A DNA stretch of 30,935 nt from an uncultured Tessaracoccus sp. Lineage in GTDB: Bacteria; Actinomycetota; Actinomycetes; Propionibacteriales; Propionibacteriaceae. Location: positions 1-30,935 of the forward strand of contig NZ_CALUCN010000024.1 of NCBI RefSeq assembly GCF_943914565.1, given 5' to 3'. Positions 7,711 through 15,638 of this stretch are shown here, piece after piece. The notes beneath the pieces were generated by a model, which saw only the letters and a program-made list of their open reading frames with translations, was not told the origin of the DNA and did not search any database. The stretch's first letter is position 1, and each line of letters starts with the position of its first letter. The position numbers and the translations under genes are program-made.

Positions 7711-8401
7711 GCCGCGCGCGACGAAGCAGCGCCTCGTCGGCGAACAGGTCGGGGCCGCCGGTGGTGACGTGCCCGTCGACGACGACCGCGACCTCGCGCG
7801 CCCAGTCGTGGGCCATCTCCATGTCGTGGGTGGCGACGACGACCGTCGTGTCGAGGGTCGCGAGCAGGGCGAGGAGCTCGTCGACGCCGGCGGGATCGAG
7901 CCCGGCGGTGGGTTCGTCGAGCAGGAGGTAGTCCGGCCGCATCGCGAGCGCGCCGGCGAGCGCCACCTTCTTCTTCTCGCCGTGGCTGAGCTGGTGCGTC
8001 GGGCGCTCGGCCAGGTGGGTGATGCCGAGCGCGGCCAGGGTGTCGTCCACGACGTGGGCCGCGGCCTCGTCGTCGAGACCCTGGTTGAGCGGCCCGAACG
8101 ACACGTCGGCGCGCACGTCGGCGGAGAAGAGTTGGTCGTCGGGGTCCTGCAGCACGAGCTGGACCCGGCTGCGGTGGGCGCGCAGGCCGGAACGGGTGTG
8201 GCGGAGCGGGGCGCCGTCGAGCGTGACGGCGCCGGCGGTGGGGCGCAGGGCGCCGGCGAGGCAGCGCAGGAGGGTGGTCTTGCCGGAGCCGTTGGCGCCG
8301 AGCAGCGCGAGCCTGGCACCGTTCGGCACGGTGAGGTCCACGCCACGCAGGACGGGGTGGGTGCGGTAGCCGGCGTCGAGGCCGACGGTGGTGAGGCTCA
8401 T
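7664..8401 (-). CDS. cbiO: Cobalt ECF transporter, ATP-binding protein CbiO
   Basis: ATPase of the energy-coupling-factor cobalt importer. The 245-aa protein has Walker A GANGSGKTT, the Q-loop region VLQDPDDQLF characteristic of ECF ATPases, the signature LSHGEKKKVA, Walker B YLLLDEPTAGLDP and the H-loop VVATHD. The ATG at 8401 overlaps the cbiQ stop by 4 bp (ATGA). It is the last gene of cbiMNQO. Only one ATPase is encoded, so it should act as a homodimer. Confidence 0.95.
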   Translation of the reverse strand: MSLTTVGLDAGYRTHPVLRGVDLTVPNGARLALLGANGSGKTTLLRCLAGALRPTAGAVTLDGAPLRHTRSGLRAHRSRVQLVLQDPDDQLFSADVRADVSFGPLNQGLDDEAAAHVVDDTLAALGITHLAERPTHQLSHGEKKKVALAGALAMRPDYLLLDEPTAGLDPAGVDELLALLATLDTTVVVATHDMEMAHDWAREVAVVVDGHVTTGGPDLFADEALLRRARLRTPWQLRRGGGPIA

Positions 8402-9132
8402 GCGCGCACCGCCCAACCGGTGAGCCAGATGCCCGCGAGGAGCGCCAGACTTGCGACGACGAAGCCCGGCCTGCGCGCCGGGGTGGGCGTGAGCGTGCGC
8501 AGCTCGCCCTCGTAGCCGCGCCCCTCCAGCCCGCGGTGCAGACGCTCCATGCGCTGCCACGTGCGGGTGAAGAGCGTGGCGGCGATCCCCGCGGTCGTGG
8601 CGACGCGACGCCGCCACGGGGCGGTGTCGCCGAGACGGGCGCGGTGCGCGGCGAGGAGCGCGAGCGCGGTGTCGAGGGTCACGAACAGCGCCCGGTAGAC
8701 GAGCGTCGCGATCTCGACGAGCTCCGCGGGCACGTGGAGGCGGTGCAGCCAGGTCACCAAGTGGTGCAAGGACGTGGTGGTGGCGAGCAGCAGCAGCGCG
8801 AGCGTGCCGGCGAGGCTGCCCACCCACAGCTCCCCGGCGCGAGCGAGGCCCGCGGCGGTGGGCGTGGGGGGCCAGCCCTGGAACGCGATCGGGATGGTGC
8901 CGAGCAGCAGGAACGCCGCGGGCGCGGTGGTGAGGATCGCGACCGTGCGCAGGGGCACGCGGGCGGGTCCCAGCATCAGCGCGAGGGCTGCGGCGGCGAC
9001 GAGGAGGTCACCCACCGTCGGTACCGCGAGCGCGGTCACCACCAGTCCCACGGAGAGCAGCACCTTCTCCCCAACGCGACGATGCCGCCAGGGACTGGCC
9101 CAGGCGGCATCGTCGACGAGGGTCTGGCTCAC
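8398..9132 (-). CDS. cbiQ: Cobalt ECF transporter, transmembrane (T) component CbiQ
   Basis: CbiQ couples the CbiO ATPase to the substrate-binding CbiMN. The 244-aa protein has several hydrophobic segments (roughly 25-60, 65-85, 100-120 and 215-240). A cytoplasmic region near residues 185-206 contains the ERLHRGLEGRGYEG helix, which matches the conserved Arg-Gly coupling motif that contacts the ATPase. The GTG at 9132 overlaps the cbiN stop by 4 bp. Confidence 0.92.
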   Translation of the reverse strand: MSQTLVDDAAWASPWRHRRVGEKVLLSVGLVVTALAVPTVGDLLVAAAALALMLGPARVPLRTVAILTTAPAAFLLLGTIPIAFQGWPPTPTAAGLARAGELWVGSLAGTLALLLLATTTSLHHLVTWLHRLHVPAELVEIATLVYRALFVTLDTALALLAAHRARLGDTAPWRRRVATTAGIAATLFTRTWQRMERLHRGLEGRGYEGELRTLTPTPARRPGFVVASLALLAGIWLTGWAVRA

Positions 9133-9443
9133 CGCCGGTGCCCGGCCGCGAGGCAGCGAAGCCGCCCGAGCACGTAGCCGAGCAGGCCCGCGCCGAGCGC
9201 GGCCTGGAGGGCGAACAGGCCCGACTCCACCTCACCGGAGGGCTCGAACAGCGGCTCGAGCCACGGCGTGGCGCCCGCGTCCTCCATCGCCTCGGTGGCG
9301 AGCGAGTCGGTGCCGCCGAAGTCGGCGCCCTGGCCCGCGAGGAGGCTCGCGACGAAGATCGCCACGACGACGGCGATCAGCACCCAGGTGACCCACGGCC
9401 GGGACTGGGTGGACGGGGTGTGTTGCACGGTCTGCTCAGACAT
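9129..9443 (-). CDS. cbiN: Cobalt transport protein CbiN
   Basis: Small auxiliary subunit that helps load cobalt into CbiM. The 104-aa protein has two transmembrane helices (about 17-36 and 78-96) flanking an extracytoplasmic loop with the family motif FGGTDS and a conserved stretch around WLEPLFEPSGEVESGLFALQ. Its 5' end overlaps cbiM by 8 bp and its stop overlaps cbiQ by 4 bp. Confidence 0.92.
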   Translation of the reverse strand: MSEQTVQHTPSTQSRPWVTWVLIAVVVAIFVASLLAGQGADFGGTDSLATEAMEDAGATPWLEPLFEPSGEVESGLFALQAALGAGLLGYVLGRLRCLAAGHRR

Positions 9444-10116
9444 GCGCGGCCTCCTTCGTGACGAACGTGGTCTCGGCGCCCTGGTCGCGCTGGACCCAGC
9501 GGAAGATGCGCTGCAGCAGCAGGATCGAGACGATGCCCTCGATGATGGACAGCGGGATCTGCGTGACGGCGAAGATGCCGAGGAACTTCACGAGCGCTCC
9601 GGCGATGCCGGTCTCCGCGTCGGGGTGGGCGAGCGCGAGCTGCAGGGCCGTCGTCGAGTAGATCGCGAGGTTCGCGAGCGCGACCGCGAAGAAGATCTGT
9701 GCCCACTGCGGCATGCGCACGGCACGCAGCCCGCGGTACACGCCGTAGGCCACCCAGGGCCCGACGACCGCGAACGAGAAGACGTTGGCGCCCAACGTCG
9801 AGAGTCCGCCGTGGGCGAGCAGCACCGCCTGGAAGAGCAGCACGATCGTCCCGAGGAACGCCATCACCGGTGGCCGGAAGAGGATCGCGCCGACGGAGGT
9901 GCCCGTCGGGTGCGACGAGGATCCGGTGACGCTCGGCAGCTTGATCGCCGAGAGCACGGCGGTGAACGCACCGGCGGCGGCGAGCAGCAGCTTGTTCTCC
10001 GGCGACTTCCGGGCCTCGCGGATGCAGGCGCGGGCGCCGTGGACCACGAACGGGGTGGCCGCGACGAACCATGCCGCGGCGTGGGCGGGGGGTAGGAACC
10101 CCTCTGCGATGTGCAT
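9436..10116 (-). CDS. cbiM: Cobalt ECF transporter, substrate-binding (S) component CbiM
   Basis: CbiM is the cobalt-binding membrane subunit. The 226-aa protein begins MHIAEGFLPP. The N-terminus and His2 form the metal site in this family, so the ATG at 10116 is secure; it follows AGAGGAG. The second metal-site motif SSSHPTGTSVGAILF is present, together with about six or seven hydrophobic helices. The gene heads cbiMNQO and sits directly behind a cobalamin riboswitch, which fits repression of cobalt uptake when cobalamin is plentiful. Confidence 0.95.
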   Translation of the reverse strand: MHIAEGFLPPAHAAAWFVAATPFVVHGARACIREARKSPENKLLLAAAGAFTAVLSAIKLPSVTGSSSHPTGTSVGAILFRPPVMAFLGTIVLLFQAVLLAHGGLSTLGANVFSFAVVGPWVAYGVYRGLRAVRMPQWAQIFFAVALANLAIYSTTALQLALAHPDAETGIAGALVKFLGIFAVTQIPLSIIEGIVSILLLQRIFRWVQRDQGAETTFVTKEAAHV

Positions 10117-10131
10117 GACAACTCCTCTCGG

Positions 10132-10260
10132 CAGGATTGCGCGTCCTGTCGGTCAAGGCCGTCGTCGGACGAGTTCCTGACTCACGCCCCGTCGAGGGGC
10201 GTCCACAGTGGCGCGACCGTCCCGGCCAGATCCCGGGTTCCTCGCGTCGACGACGGGTGG
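10132..10260 (-). promoter_or_regulatory. Cobalamin riboswitch 1, in front of cbiMNQO
   Basis: Read on the minus strand, the region has the B12-box core CGCGCCACTGT (about 10216-10206), the upstream GAGGAACCCGG segment (about 10243-10233) and the downstream GTGAGTCAGGAACTC segment (about 10185-10171). All match the conserved cobalamin aptamer. CCGTCGTCG (10256-10248) and CGACGACGG (10167-10159) can close it as a 9-bp stem. Between the aptamer and the ATG, CAGGA-N7-TCCTG (10148-10132) forms a small hairpin just before AGAGGAG. No terminator with a T-run is seen, so control is probably at translation. Confidence 0.88.
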
Positions 10261-10319
10261 TGTGTGGTTGGTACGGCCAGTCTTGCACACGCGCTTGCGG
10301 TGCCGCAGCGGGGGTCGAC

Positions 10320-10335
10320 TAGGGTCAGGGGAGTG
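10320..10335 (+). promoter_or_regulatory. -10 element at the cbiC start
   Basis: TAGGGT (10320-10325) lies 7 nt before the GTG of cbiC, the spacing expected for a leaderless mRNA. TTGCGG at 10295-10300 could be a -35, with a long 19-bp spacer. A purine run (CAGGGGA) fills the gap and might act instead as a poorly spaced ribosome binding site if transcription starts further upstream. Confidence 0.4.
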
Positions 10336-10986
10336 AACGACTACCTGCGCACCGGCGAGTCCATCTACGAGGAGTCCTTCCGGATCATCCGCGAGGAGGC
10401 GGACCTCAGCCGGTTCCCGGCCGACGTCGAGCGTGCCGTCGTGCGGATGATCCACGCCGCGGGGGACCCGTCGATCGCCGACGACATCGCCTTCACCCCC
10501 GGCGTCGTGGCGGCCGCGAACGCGGCCCTCCGCGCCGGCGCGCCCGTCCTGTGCGATGCCTCGATGGTGGCCACCGGCATCATCCCGTCGCGGCTGCCCG
10601 CCCGCAACGAGGTCGTGTGCCACATCAAGGACCCCTCGCTCGCGGCGCTCGCGAAGGAGCAGGGGATCACGAAGACCATGGCCGCCGTCGACCGCTGGCT
10701 GCCGCAGCTGGACGGGGCCGTCGTCGCGATCGGCAACGCCCCGACGGCGCTGTTCCGTCTGCTGGAGGTCGTCGCGTCGAGTGGTGTGCGGCCGGCCGCG
10801 GTGATCGGCTGCCCGGTGGGGTTCGTCGGCGCCGCGGAGTCGAAGCAGGCGCTCGTCGAGAGTGAGCTCGCGCTCGAGCACCTGGCGCTCACCGGGCGTC
10901 GCGGCGGGAGCGCGGTCACCGTCGCCGCCGTCAACGCCATCGCGAGCGTCGACGAACGCACGAACACCGCCAGGCAGGACGGGTAG
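10333..10986 (+). CDS. cbiC: Precorrin-8X / cobalt-precorrin-8 methylmutase
   Basis: CbiC (CobH) moves the methyl group from C11 to C12 to give (cobalt-)cobyrinate. The 217-aa protein has the catalytic histidine His41 in RMIHAAGD, the DIAFTPG segment, LCDASMVATGI and VIGCPVGFVGAAESK, all conserved. The GTG at 10333 gives the normal N-terminus; the open frame upstream runs through the riboswitch region on the other strand and is not coding. The stop (TAG) abuts the start of cbiD, so the two form a short rightward operon. Confidence 0.93.
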   Translation: MNDYLRTGESIYEESFRIIREEADLSRFPADVERAVVRMIHAAGDPSIADDIAFTPGVVAAANAALRAGAPVLCDASMVATGIIPSRLPARNEVVCHIKDPSLAALAKEQGITKTMAAVDRWLPQLDGAVVAIGNAPTALFRLLEVVASSGVRPAAVIGCPVGFVGAAESKQALVESELALEHLALTGRRGGSAVTVAAVNAIASVDERTNTARQDG

Positions 10987-12087
10987 GTGGCGGGCGGCCG
11001 CAAGGGGCAGCTCACCTCGTCGGGGCTCCGGCCGGGGTGGACCACCGGCGCCTGCGCCACCGCCGCGGCGACGGCGGCGTGGGAGGCGCTGCTCACCGGC
11101 GAGTTCCCCGACCCGGTGACGATCACGCTGCCGCACGACCGGCGCCCGGCGTTCGCGCTCACGCAGCACGGCCTCGACGACGGACTGGCCTGGGCGGCCG
11201 TCACCAAGGACGCCGGCGACGACCCCGACGTCACGCACGGGGCGGTGATCCGCGTGCGCGTGACCCGCGGGGAGCCAAGATCGGGGGTGACCTTTGCCGG
11301 CGGCCCCGGCGTCGGCCGCGTGACGCTGCCCGGGCTCCCGCTCGAGGTGGGGGAGCCGGCGATCAACCCGGCCCCCCGTCGGATGATCCGGGAGAACCTC
11401 GCACACGTCTCCGCCCGGCTCGGCGCGCGGACCGACGCGCACGTCGAGATCGCGGTCGACGACGGCGCCGAGCTCGCCCGGTACACGTGGAACCCGCGCA
11501 TCGGCATCGTGGACGGGATCTCGATCCTCGGCACCACCGGCGTCGTCGTGCCCTACTCGTGCTCGGCGTGGATCGACTCGATCCGACGAGGCGTCGACGT
11601 CGCGCGCGCCTCCGGCATCGCGCACGTGGCCGCCTGCACCGGCTCCACCTCCGAGCGCGTCGCCGTCCAGGAGCTCGGGGTCCCGCAGCTGGGCATCCTC
11701 GACATGGGCGACTTCGCCGGCGCCGTGCTGAAGTACGTCTCCCGGCACCCCGTCGAGCGGCTCAGCATCGTCGGGGGCTTCGCGAAGCTCTCGAAGCTCG
11801 CAGCCGGACACCTCGACCTGCACTCGCACCGCACCAAGGTGGACCTGCGGCACCTGGCCGGGCTCGCCGTCGGGCTGGGCGACGAGGCGCAGGAGCGCGT
11901 CGCCCACGCCAACACGGCGATGGAGGCGCTCGGCATCGCGCGCGAACACGGCGTCGCACTCGGCGACCGCGTGGCCGAGGCCGCCCGCGACGAGGCCCTG
12001 CGCGTGCTGCGCGGCGCACCGGTGGCCGTCGACGTGTGGTGCATCGACCGCGCCGGCACGATCGTGGGGCGCTGCGAGGTGCGCTGA
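10987..12087 (+). CDS. cbiD: Cobalt-precorrin-5B (C1) methyltransferase
   Basis: CbiD methylates C1 of cobalt-precorrin-5B and is specific to the anaerobic pathway, so with CbiG and CbiX it fixes the pathway type. The 366-aa protein starts near LRPGWTTGACATAAATAA, the family hallmark. It continues with VTKDAGDDPDVTHG, GVTFAGGPGVGRVT, INPAPRRMI and VPYSCSAWI. The GTG at 10987 follows the cbiC stop with no gap, and AGGACGG inside the end of cbiC can serve as ribosome binding site. Its stop is 3 bp from the stop of the convergent cbiX fusion. Confidence 0.95.
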   Translation: MAGGRKGQLTSSGLRPGWTTGACATAAATAAWEALLTGEFPDPVTITLPHDRRPAFALTQHGLDDGLAWAAVTKDAGDDPDVTHGAVIRVRVTRGEPRSGVTFAGGPGVGRVTLPGLPLEVGEPAINPAPRRMIRENLAHVSARLGARTDAHVEIAVDDGAELARYTWNPRIGIVDGISILGTTGVVVPYSCSAWIDSIRRGVDVARASGIAHVAACTGSTSERVAVQELGVPQLGILDMGDFAGAVLKYVSRHPVERLSIVGGFAKLSKLAAGHLDLHSHRTKVDLRHLAGLAVGLGDEAQERVAHANTAMEALGIAREHGVALGDRVAEAARDEALRVLRGAPVAVDVWCIDRAGTIVGRCEVR

Positions 12088-12090
12088 GCG

Positions 12091-13290
12091 TCAGTCCCCG
12101 AGCGCGGCGGCGATGCGGTTGCGCAGCTCGCGGGTGCGACGGGGGTCCCGCCGCCCAATGACCGCGACGGTCGAGCCGTGGGTGTGGAACGCGGCCGGGG
12201 TCCACGCGGACCCGCCCCAGGCCTCGTCGGCCCGGACGCAGAACGTGCGGCGCGCCTCGGCGCCGTCGGCGGCGAGCTTGTTCGTGGCCGGGTCGTCGGT
12301 GGCGGCCACCACGTACCAGGCCCCGTCGAGGTCGGCCTCCTCGAACCGCCGTCGCTGCCACGCGACGAGGCCCGCGTCGGCGAGCTCGGCGATCCGGTCC
12401 GTGACCACCGGCGCGACGAGCCGCACCCGCGCGCGGGCCTGGAGCAGCCCCTCGGTGCGGCGCTCGGCGACGGGGCCGCCGCCCACGACGAGCACGTCGC
12501 GGCCGTCGAGGAGCAGGCCCGCGACGAAGGCCGGGGACCCGCCCGCCGGCGGCAGCACGCTCGTCTCGCGGAAGCGGCGCACGACCAGCTGCGCGAGTTC
12601 GTCGCAGTCACCGATCACCTCGGCGACGCGGACCTCGACGCCCGGGTGCGCCTCGGCCCAGTGGTGGGACTGCTCGAACGTCCAGGTGCGCAGCCGGCCC
12701 GGGAACAGCCAGTGGCCGAACACGAGCACCTGCCGCGCCCCCGTCGCGCCGGCGGCGTCGAGCGCGTCCGGCAGGGTCGGGGTGGTGACCTGGATGAAGC
12801 CCGGGTGCACGCTGGCCCACTCGTCGCGGGCCTCCCAGCGCTCGGCCAGGCGGAGGTGGTCGTGGTTGGACTGCGGCACGCGCGCGCCGCGGCCGATCCA
12901 CACGAACGCGGTGTCCGCGCGGCGCCACTCGCCCATGGCGGCGTCGATGCGCTGGTCGATCGCCTGCCGCAGCAGCTCCTCGCGGCCCAGGTGGCGCGAG
13001 TAGTCGATGCGGGCGCCCGGGTGCCGGCGGCGGGCCTCGGCGAGGAAGCCGGGGATGTCGTCGCGGGTGTGGATGCCGGTGCCGATCATGAGCGGCACCA
13101 CGACGACGTGGTCGGTGTGCGCGAGCGCGGCGCCCACCGCGTCGGGCACGGACGGCTCGCTCAGCTCGACGAAGCCGACGCGGACATCGGTGTCGGGCAG
13201 CAGGCCTGCCACCCGTCGGGTGAGCGCGCGGGCGGTGCGTTCGCCGTCGGCGTCGCGGGTGCCGTGCGCAGCGATCACGAGTGCGGTCAT
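12091..13290 (-). CDS. cbiX: CbiX-CysG(N) fusion: sirohydrochlorin cobaltochelatase and precorrin-2 dehydrogenase
   Basis: This 399-aa protein probably oxidises precorrin-2 to sirohydrochlorin and inserts cobalt. Residues 1-245 are a two-domain CbiX-type chelatase with the likely metal ligands His9 (AAHGTRD) and His74 (GTGIHTRDDIP). The second half carries WIGRGARVPQSNHD and VFGHWLFPGRL instead of a full second site, as in other long CbiX/SirB proteins. Residues 262-399 are a Met8/CysG-N NAD-binding domain with VLVVGGGPVAERRTEGLL (266-283) and YVVAATDDPATNK. The ATG at 13290 follows GGAGGACC and overlaps the cbiEGH stop by 4 bp. Last gene of the riboswitch 2 operon. Confidence 0.9.
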   Translation of the reverse strand: MTALVIAAHGTRDADGERTARALTRRVAGLLPDTDVRVGFVELSEPSVPDAVGAALAHTDHVVVVPLMIGTGIHTRDDIPGFLAEARRRHPGARIDYSRHLGREELLRQAIDQRIDAAMGEWRRADTAFVWIGRGARVPQSNHDHLRLAERWEARDEWASVHPGFIQVTTPTLPDALDAAGATGARQVLVFGHWLFPGRLRTWTFEQSHHWAEAHPGVEVRVAEVIGDCDELAQLVVRRFRETSVLPPAGGSPAFVAGLLLDGRDVLVVGGGPVAERRTEGLLQARARVRLVAPVVTDRIAELADAGLVAWQRRRFEEADLDGAWYVVAATDDPATNKLAADGAEARRTFCVRADEAWGGSAWTPAAFHTHGSTVAVIGRRDPRRTRELRNRIAAALGD

Positions 13291-15638
13291 GCCTGGTCCT
13301 CCTGCATCCACTGGTAGTCGCGAGGGGTCACCATGCGGCGCTCGCCGCTGCCGGTGGTGACGTACCGCGTCGTCGAAGATCCGACGACGACGAGGGAGTT
13401 CATGTCCACCCACTCGGGGCGGAACTCCGCGAGCGTGCTCATGATGACCTTCTCCCGCTGCCGGGCCGCCTGCTGCACGACCGCGACGGGCGTCGTCGGC
13501 GGGCGGTGGCGCGCGAGGATCTCGAGCGCGTCGGGAAGGTGGTGGAGCCGTTTGCGGGAGCGCGGGTTGTAGAACGCCACCACCAGGTCGCCGCGGGCGG
13601 CGGCCTCGACGCGGGTGAGGATCGTCTCCCACGACGTGTGCAGGTCCGACAACGAGATCGTGGCGTGGTCGTGGCCGAGCGGCGCGCCGAGGATGGCGGA
13701 GACCGCGAGGCTCGCGGTGACGCCGGGGACGACCTCGACGTCGATGCCGTCGGTGCCGAGCTCGAGGATCGGTGAGGCCATCGCGTAGATCGCCGGGTCG
13801 CCGCCGCAGACCATCGCGACGCTCTCGCCGGCGCGGGCGGCGTCGATCGCGGCGCGGATGCGTTCGTTCTCGGTCCCCATCTTCGTCGCCTTGACGGTGG
13901 TGCCGGGGCGCAGCACGTCGCGGATCTGCCGCACGTAGGGCGCGTAGCCGACGACCTGCGTCGCGCGCCGCAGCGCGTCGAGCGCGCGGGGGGTGAGCAG
14001 GTCACGGGAGCCGGGCCCGAGGCCGACGACCGTGAGCTTGCCGCGGGCGGGGAGCCGGCCGACGGCGCAGGTGGCGTCGGTGCTGCGCTGCTTCGGCACG
14101 ACGATGGTCGCGCCCTGCCGCACGACGCTCGCCTCGGCGACGCTCGGGGTGCCGACGTGGCCCTCGACCTGCGCGCTGGGCGTGGGGACGTCGAGGTCGC
14201 GCAGCTCGTCGGCGGGGTGGTCGACGAGCGGGACGCCCAGCTGGTGGACGAGCTTCAGCAGACCGGGTTCGCCGGCCTTGAGGTCGACGGTGGTGATCGC
14301 GGTGACGGAGTCGAGCGCGAGCCCGTGCGCGTCGAGGGTGTCCTCGAGGAGCTGGCGGAGCTGCTCGACGTCGGTGCCCTTGTTGCACCCCATGCCCACC
14401 ACGAGGCTCCCTGGGTGCAGCACCACCGTCGGGAGGTCCGACGGCGGGGCGGCCACGTGGTCGGTGACGACGATGCGCGCGACGGGGGCCTCCGCGGCCT
14501 CGGAGACGTTGGCCGGCATCGGGGGCAACGGCCAGGGCTCGGTGCGCTCGACCAGCACCGGTGCCCCGTCGATGAGGGCGCGGGTGACGCCCGCGACGTC
14601 GCCGGCGTACGTCCAGCCGAGGGTGTCGAGCGCAGGGATGTCGAGCGCGTCGGTGGCGGTGGTGAGGACGGCGGTGGCGCCGATCGCGTCGGCGAGGCGC
14701 CCCGCGAGCGCGTTCGCGCCGCCGGCGTGGCCGCCGACGAGCGGGACGGCGAAGTGCCCGGCCTCGTCGACCACGACGACGCCCGGGTCGGTGCGCTTGT
14801 CGGTGAGCAGCGGGGCGATGATGCGCGTCGTGGCGCCGAGGGCGAGGTGGCTGATGATGAGCGAGGCCTCGCGCCAGGCGCGGGGGAGCTGCTCGGCGGC
14901 GGGGCCGTCGAGGCGCAGCGACTCGATGCCGAGCGCGCGGTCGATCTCGTCGGCGCGGCGACGCGCGGCGGGGGAGTTGGTGACCTGCGCGATCACGTCG
15001 GGGCGGGGTTCGGGGTGCGCGCGGTCGATGAGCGCGGGGTCGTCGGGGTGGCCGTCGAGGATGAGGACGACGTTGGGTTCACGCACGTCGGTCGTGGCGC
15101 GGGCCTCGTCCTCGGTGAGCACACGCACGCGCTCGTCGTCCTCGCCGAGGCGTTCGGCGACGACGTAGGTGCGGCCGAGGCCGGCGAGCCGGCTCGCGAT
15201 GGTGGCGACGGTGTGCTCGGCGGAGGTGAGCGCGGCGACCTTGCGGTGGCGGCGGGCGGCGGCGAGCACCGGGTCGAGCGGCTGGCCGTGGGCGGAGACG
15301 ACGACGGCGTCCTCCCATGGGAGGCCGACCGCGGCGAACGCGAGCGAGACGCTCGTCGGGGCGGGACGGACCGTGACGGGCCAGCCCTCGAGGCGGATGC
15401 GGCGCAGCACCCCGTGGAAGCCGGGATCGCCGCTCGCGACGACGAGCGCGTCGGCGCCCTCGGGCAGTTCGCGGAGGCGTTCGAGCGCGGGCGTGATCGC
15501 GCCCAGGCGGACGCGGCGGTCGGGGTCGACGCCGAGCGCGTCGAGGTGGCGGTGCCCGCCCATGACGAGCGCCACCTCGCCGGCGAGCGCGCGGGTCTCG
15601 TCGTCGAAGCTGCCGGAGTAGCCGTGGACGTGGATCAT
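13287..15638 (-). CDS. cbiEGH: CbiE-CbiG-CbiH triple fusion (C5-methyltransferase, cobalt-precorrin-5A hydrolase, C17-methyltransferase)
   Basis: Three anaerobic-pathway enzymes in 783 residues. Residues 1-198 match CbiE: VVASGDPGFHGVLRR and APTSVSLAFAAVGLPWEDA. Residues 205-532 match CbiG, which opens the delta-lactone: ISHLALGATTRIIAPLL, VPLVGGHAGGANALA, VVGMGCNKGTD and ITTVDLKAGEPGL. Residues 533-783 match CbiH/CobJ, the ring-contraction methyltransferase: LTVVGLGPGSRDLLTPRA, GYAPYV, MVCGGDPAIYAMASP and FYNPRSRKR. The CbiE part starts IHVHGYSGSF, so the usual Gly-rich GIGP loop of this methylase fold is degenerate. The ATG at 15638 overlaps cbiF by 4 bp. A much longer open frame upstream is cbiF and cbiL read in the wrong frame. 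Confidence 0.93.
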   Translation of the reverse strand: MIHVHGYSGSFDDETRALAGEVALVMGGHRHLDALGVDPDRRVRLGAITPALERLRELPEGADALVVASGDPGFHGVLRRIRLEGWPVTVRPAPTSVSLAFAAVGLPWEDAVVVSAHGQPLDPVLAAARRHRKVAALTSAEHTVATIASRLAGLGRTYVVAERLGEDDERVRVLTEDEARATTDVREPNVVLILDGHPDDPALIDRAHPEPRPDVIAQVTNSPAARRRADEIDRALGIESLRLDGPAAEQLPRAWREASLIISHLALGATTRIIAPLLTDKRTDPGVVVVDEAGHFAVPLVGGHAGGANALAGRLADAIGATAVLTTATDALDIPALDTLGWTYAGDVAGVTRALIDGAPVLVERTEPWPLPPMPANVSEAAEAPVARIVVTDHVAAPPSDLPTVVLHPGSLVVGMGCNKGTDVEQLRQLLEDTLDAHGLALDSVTAITTVDLKAGEPGLLKLVHQLGVPLVDHPADELRDLDVPTPSAQVEGHVGTPSVAEASVVRQGATIVVPKQRSTDATCAVGRLPARGKLTVVGLGPGSRDLLTPRALDALRRATQVVGYAPYVRQIRDVLRPGTTVKATKMGTENERIRAAIDAARAGESVAMVCGGDPAIYAMASPILELGTDGIDVEVVPGVTASLAVSAILGAPLGHDHATISLSDLHTSWETILTRVEAAARGDLVVAFYNPRSRKRLHHLPDALEILARHRPPTTPVAVVQQAARQREKVIMSTLAEFRPEWVDMNSLVVVGSSTTRYVTTGSGERRMVTPRDYQWMQEDQA

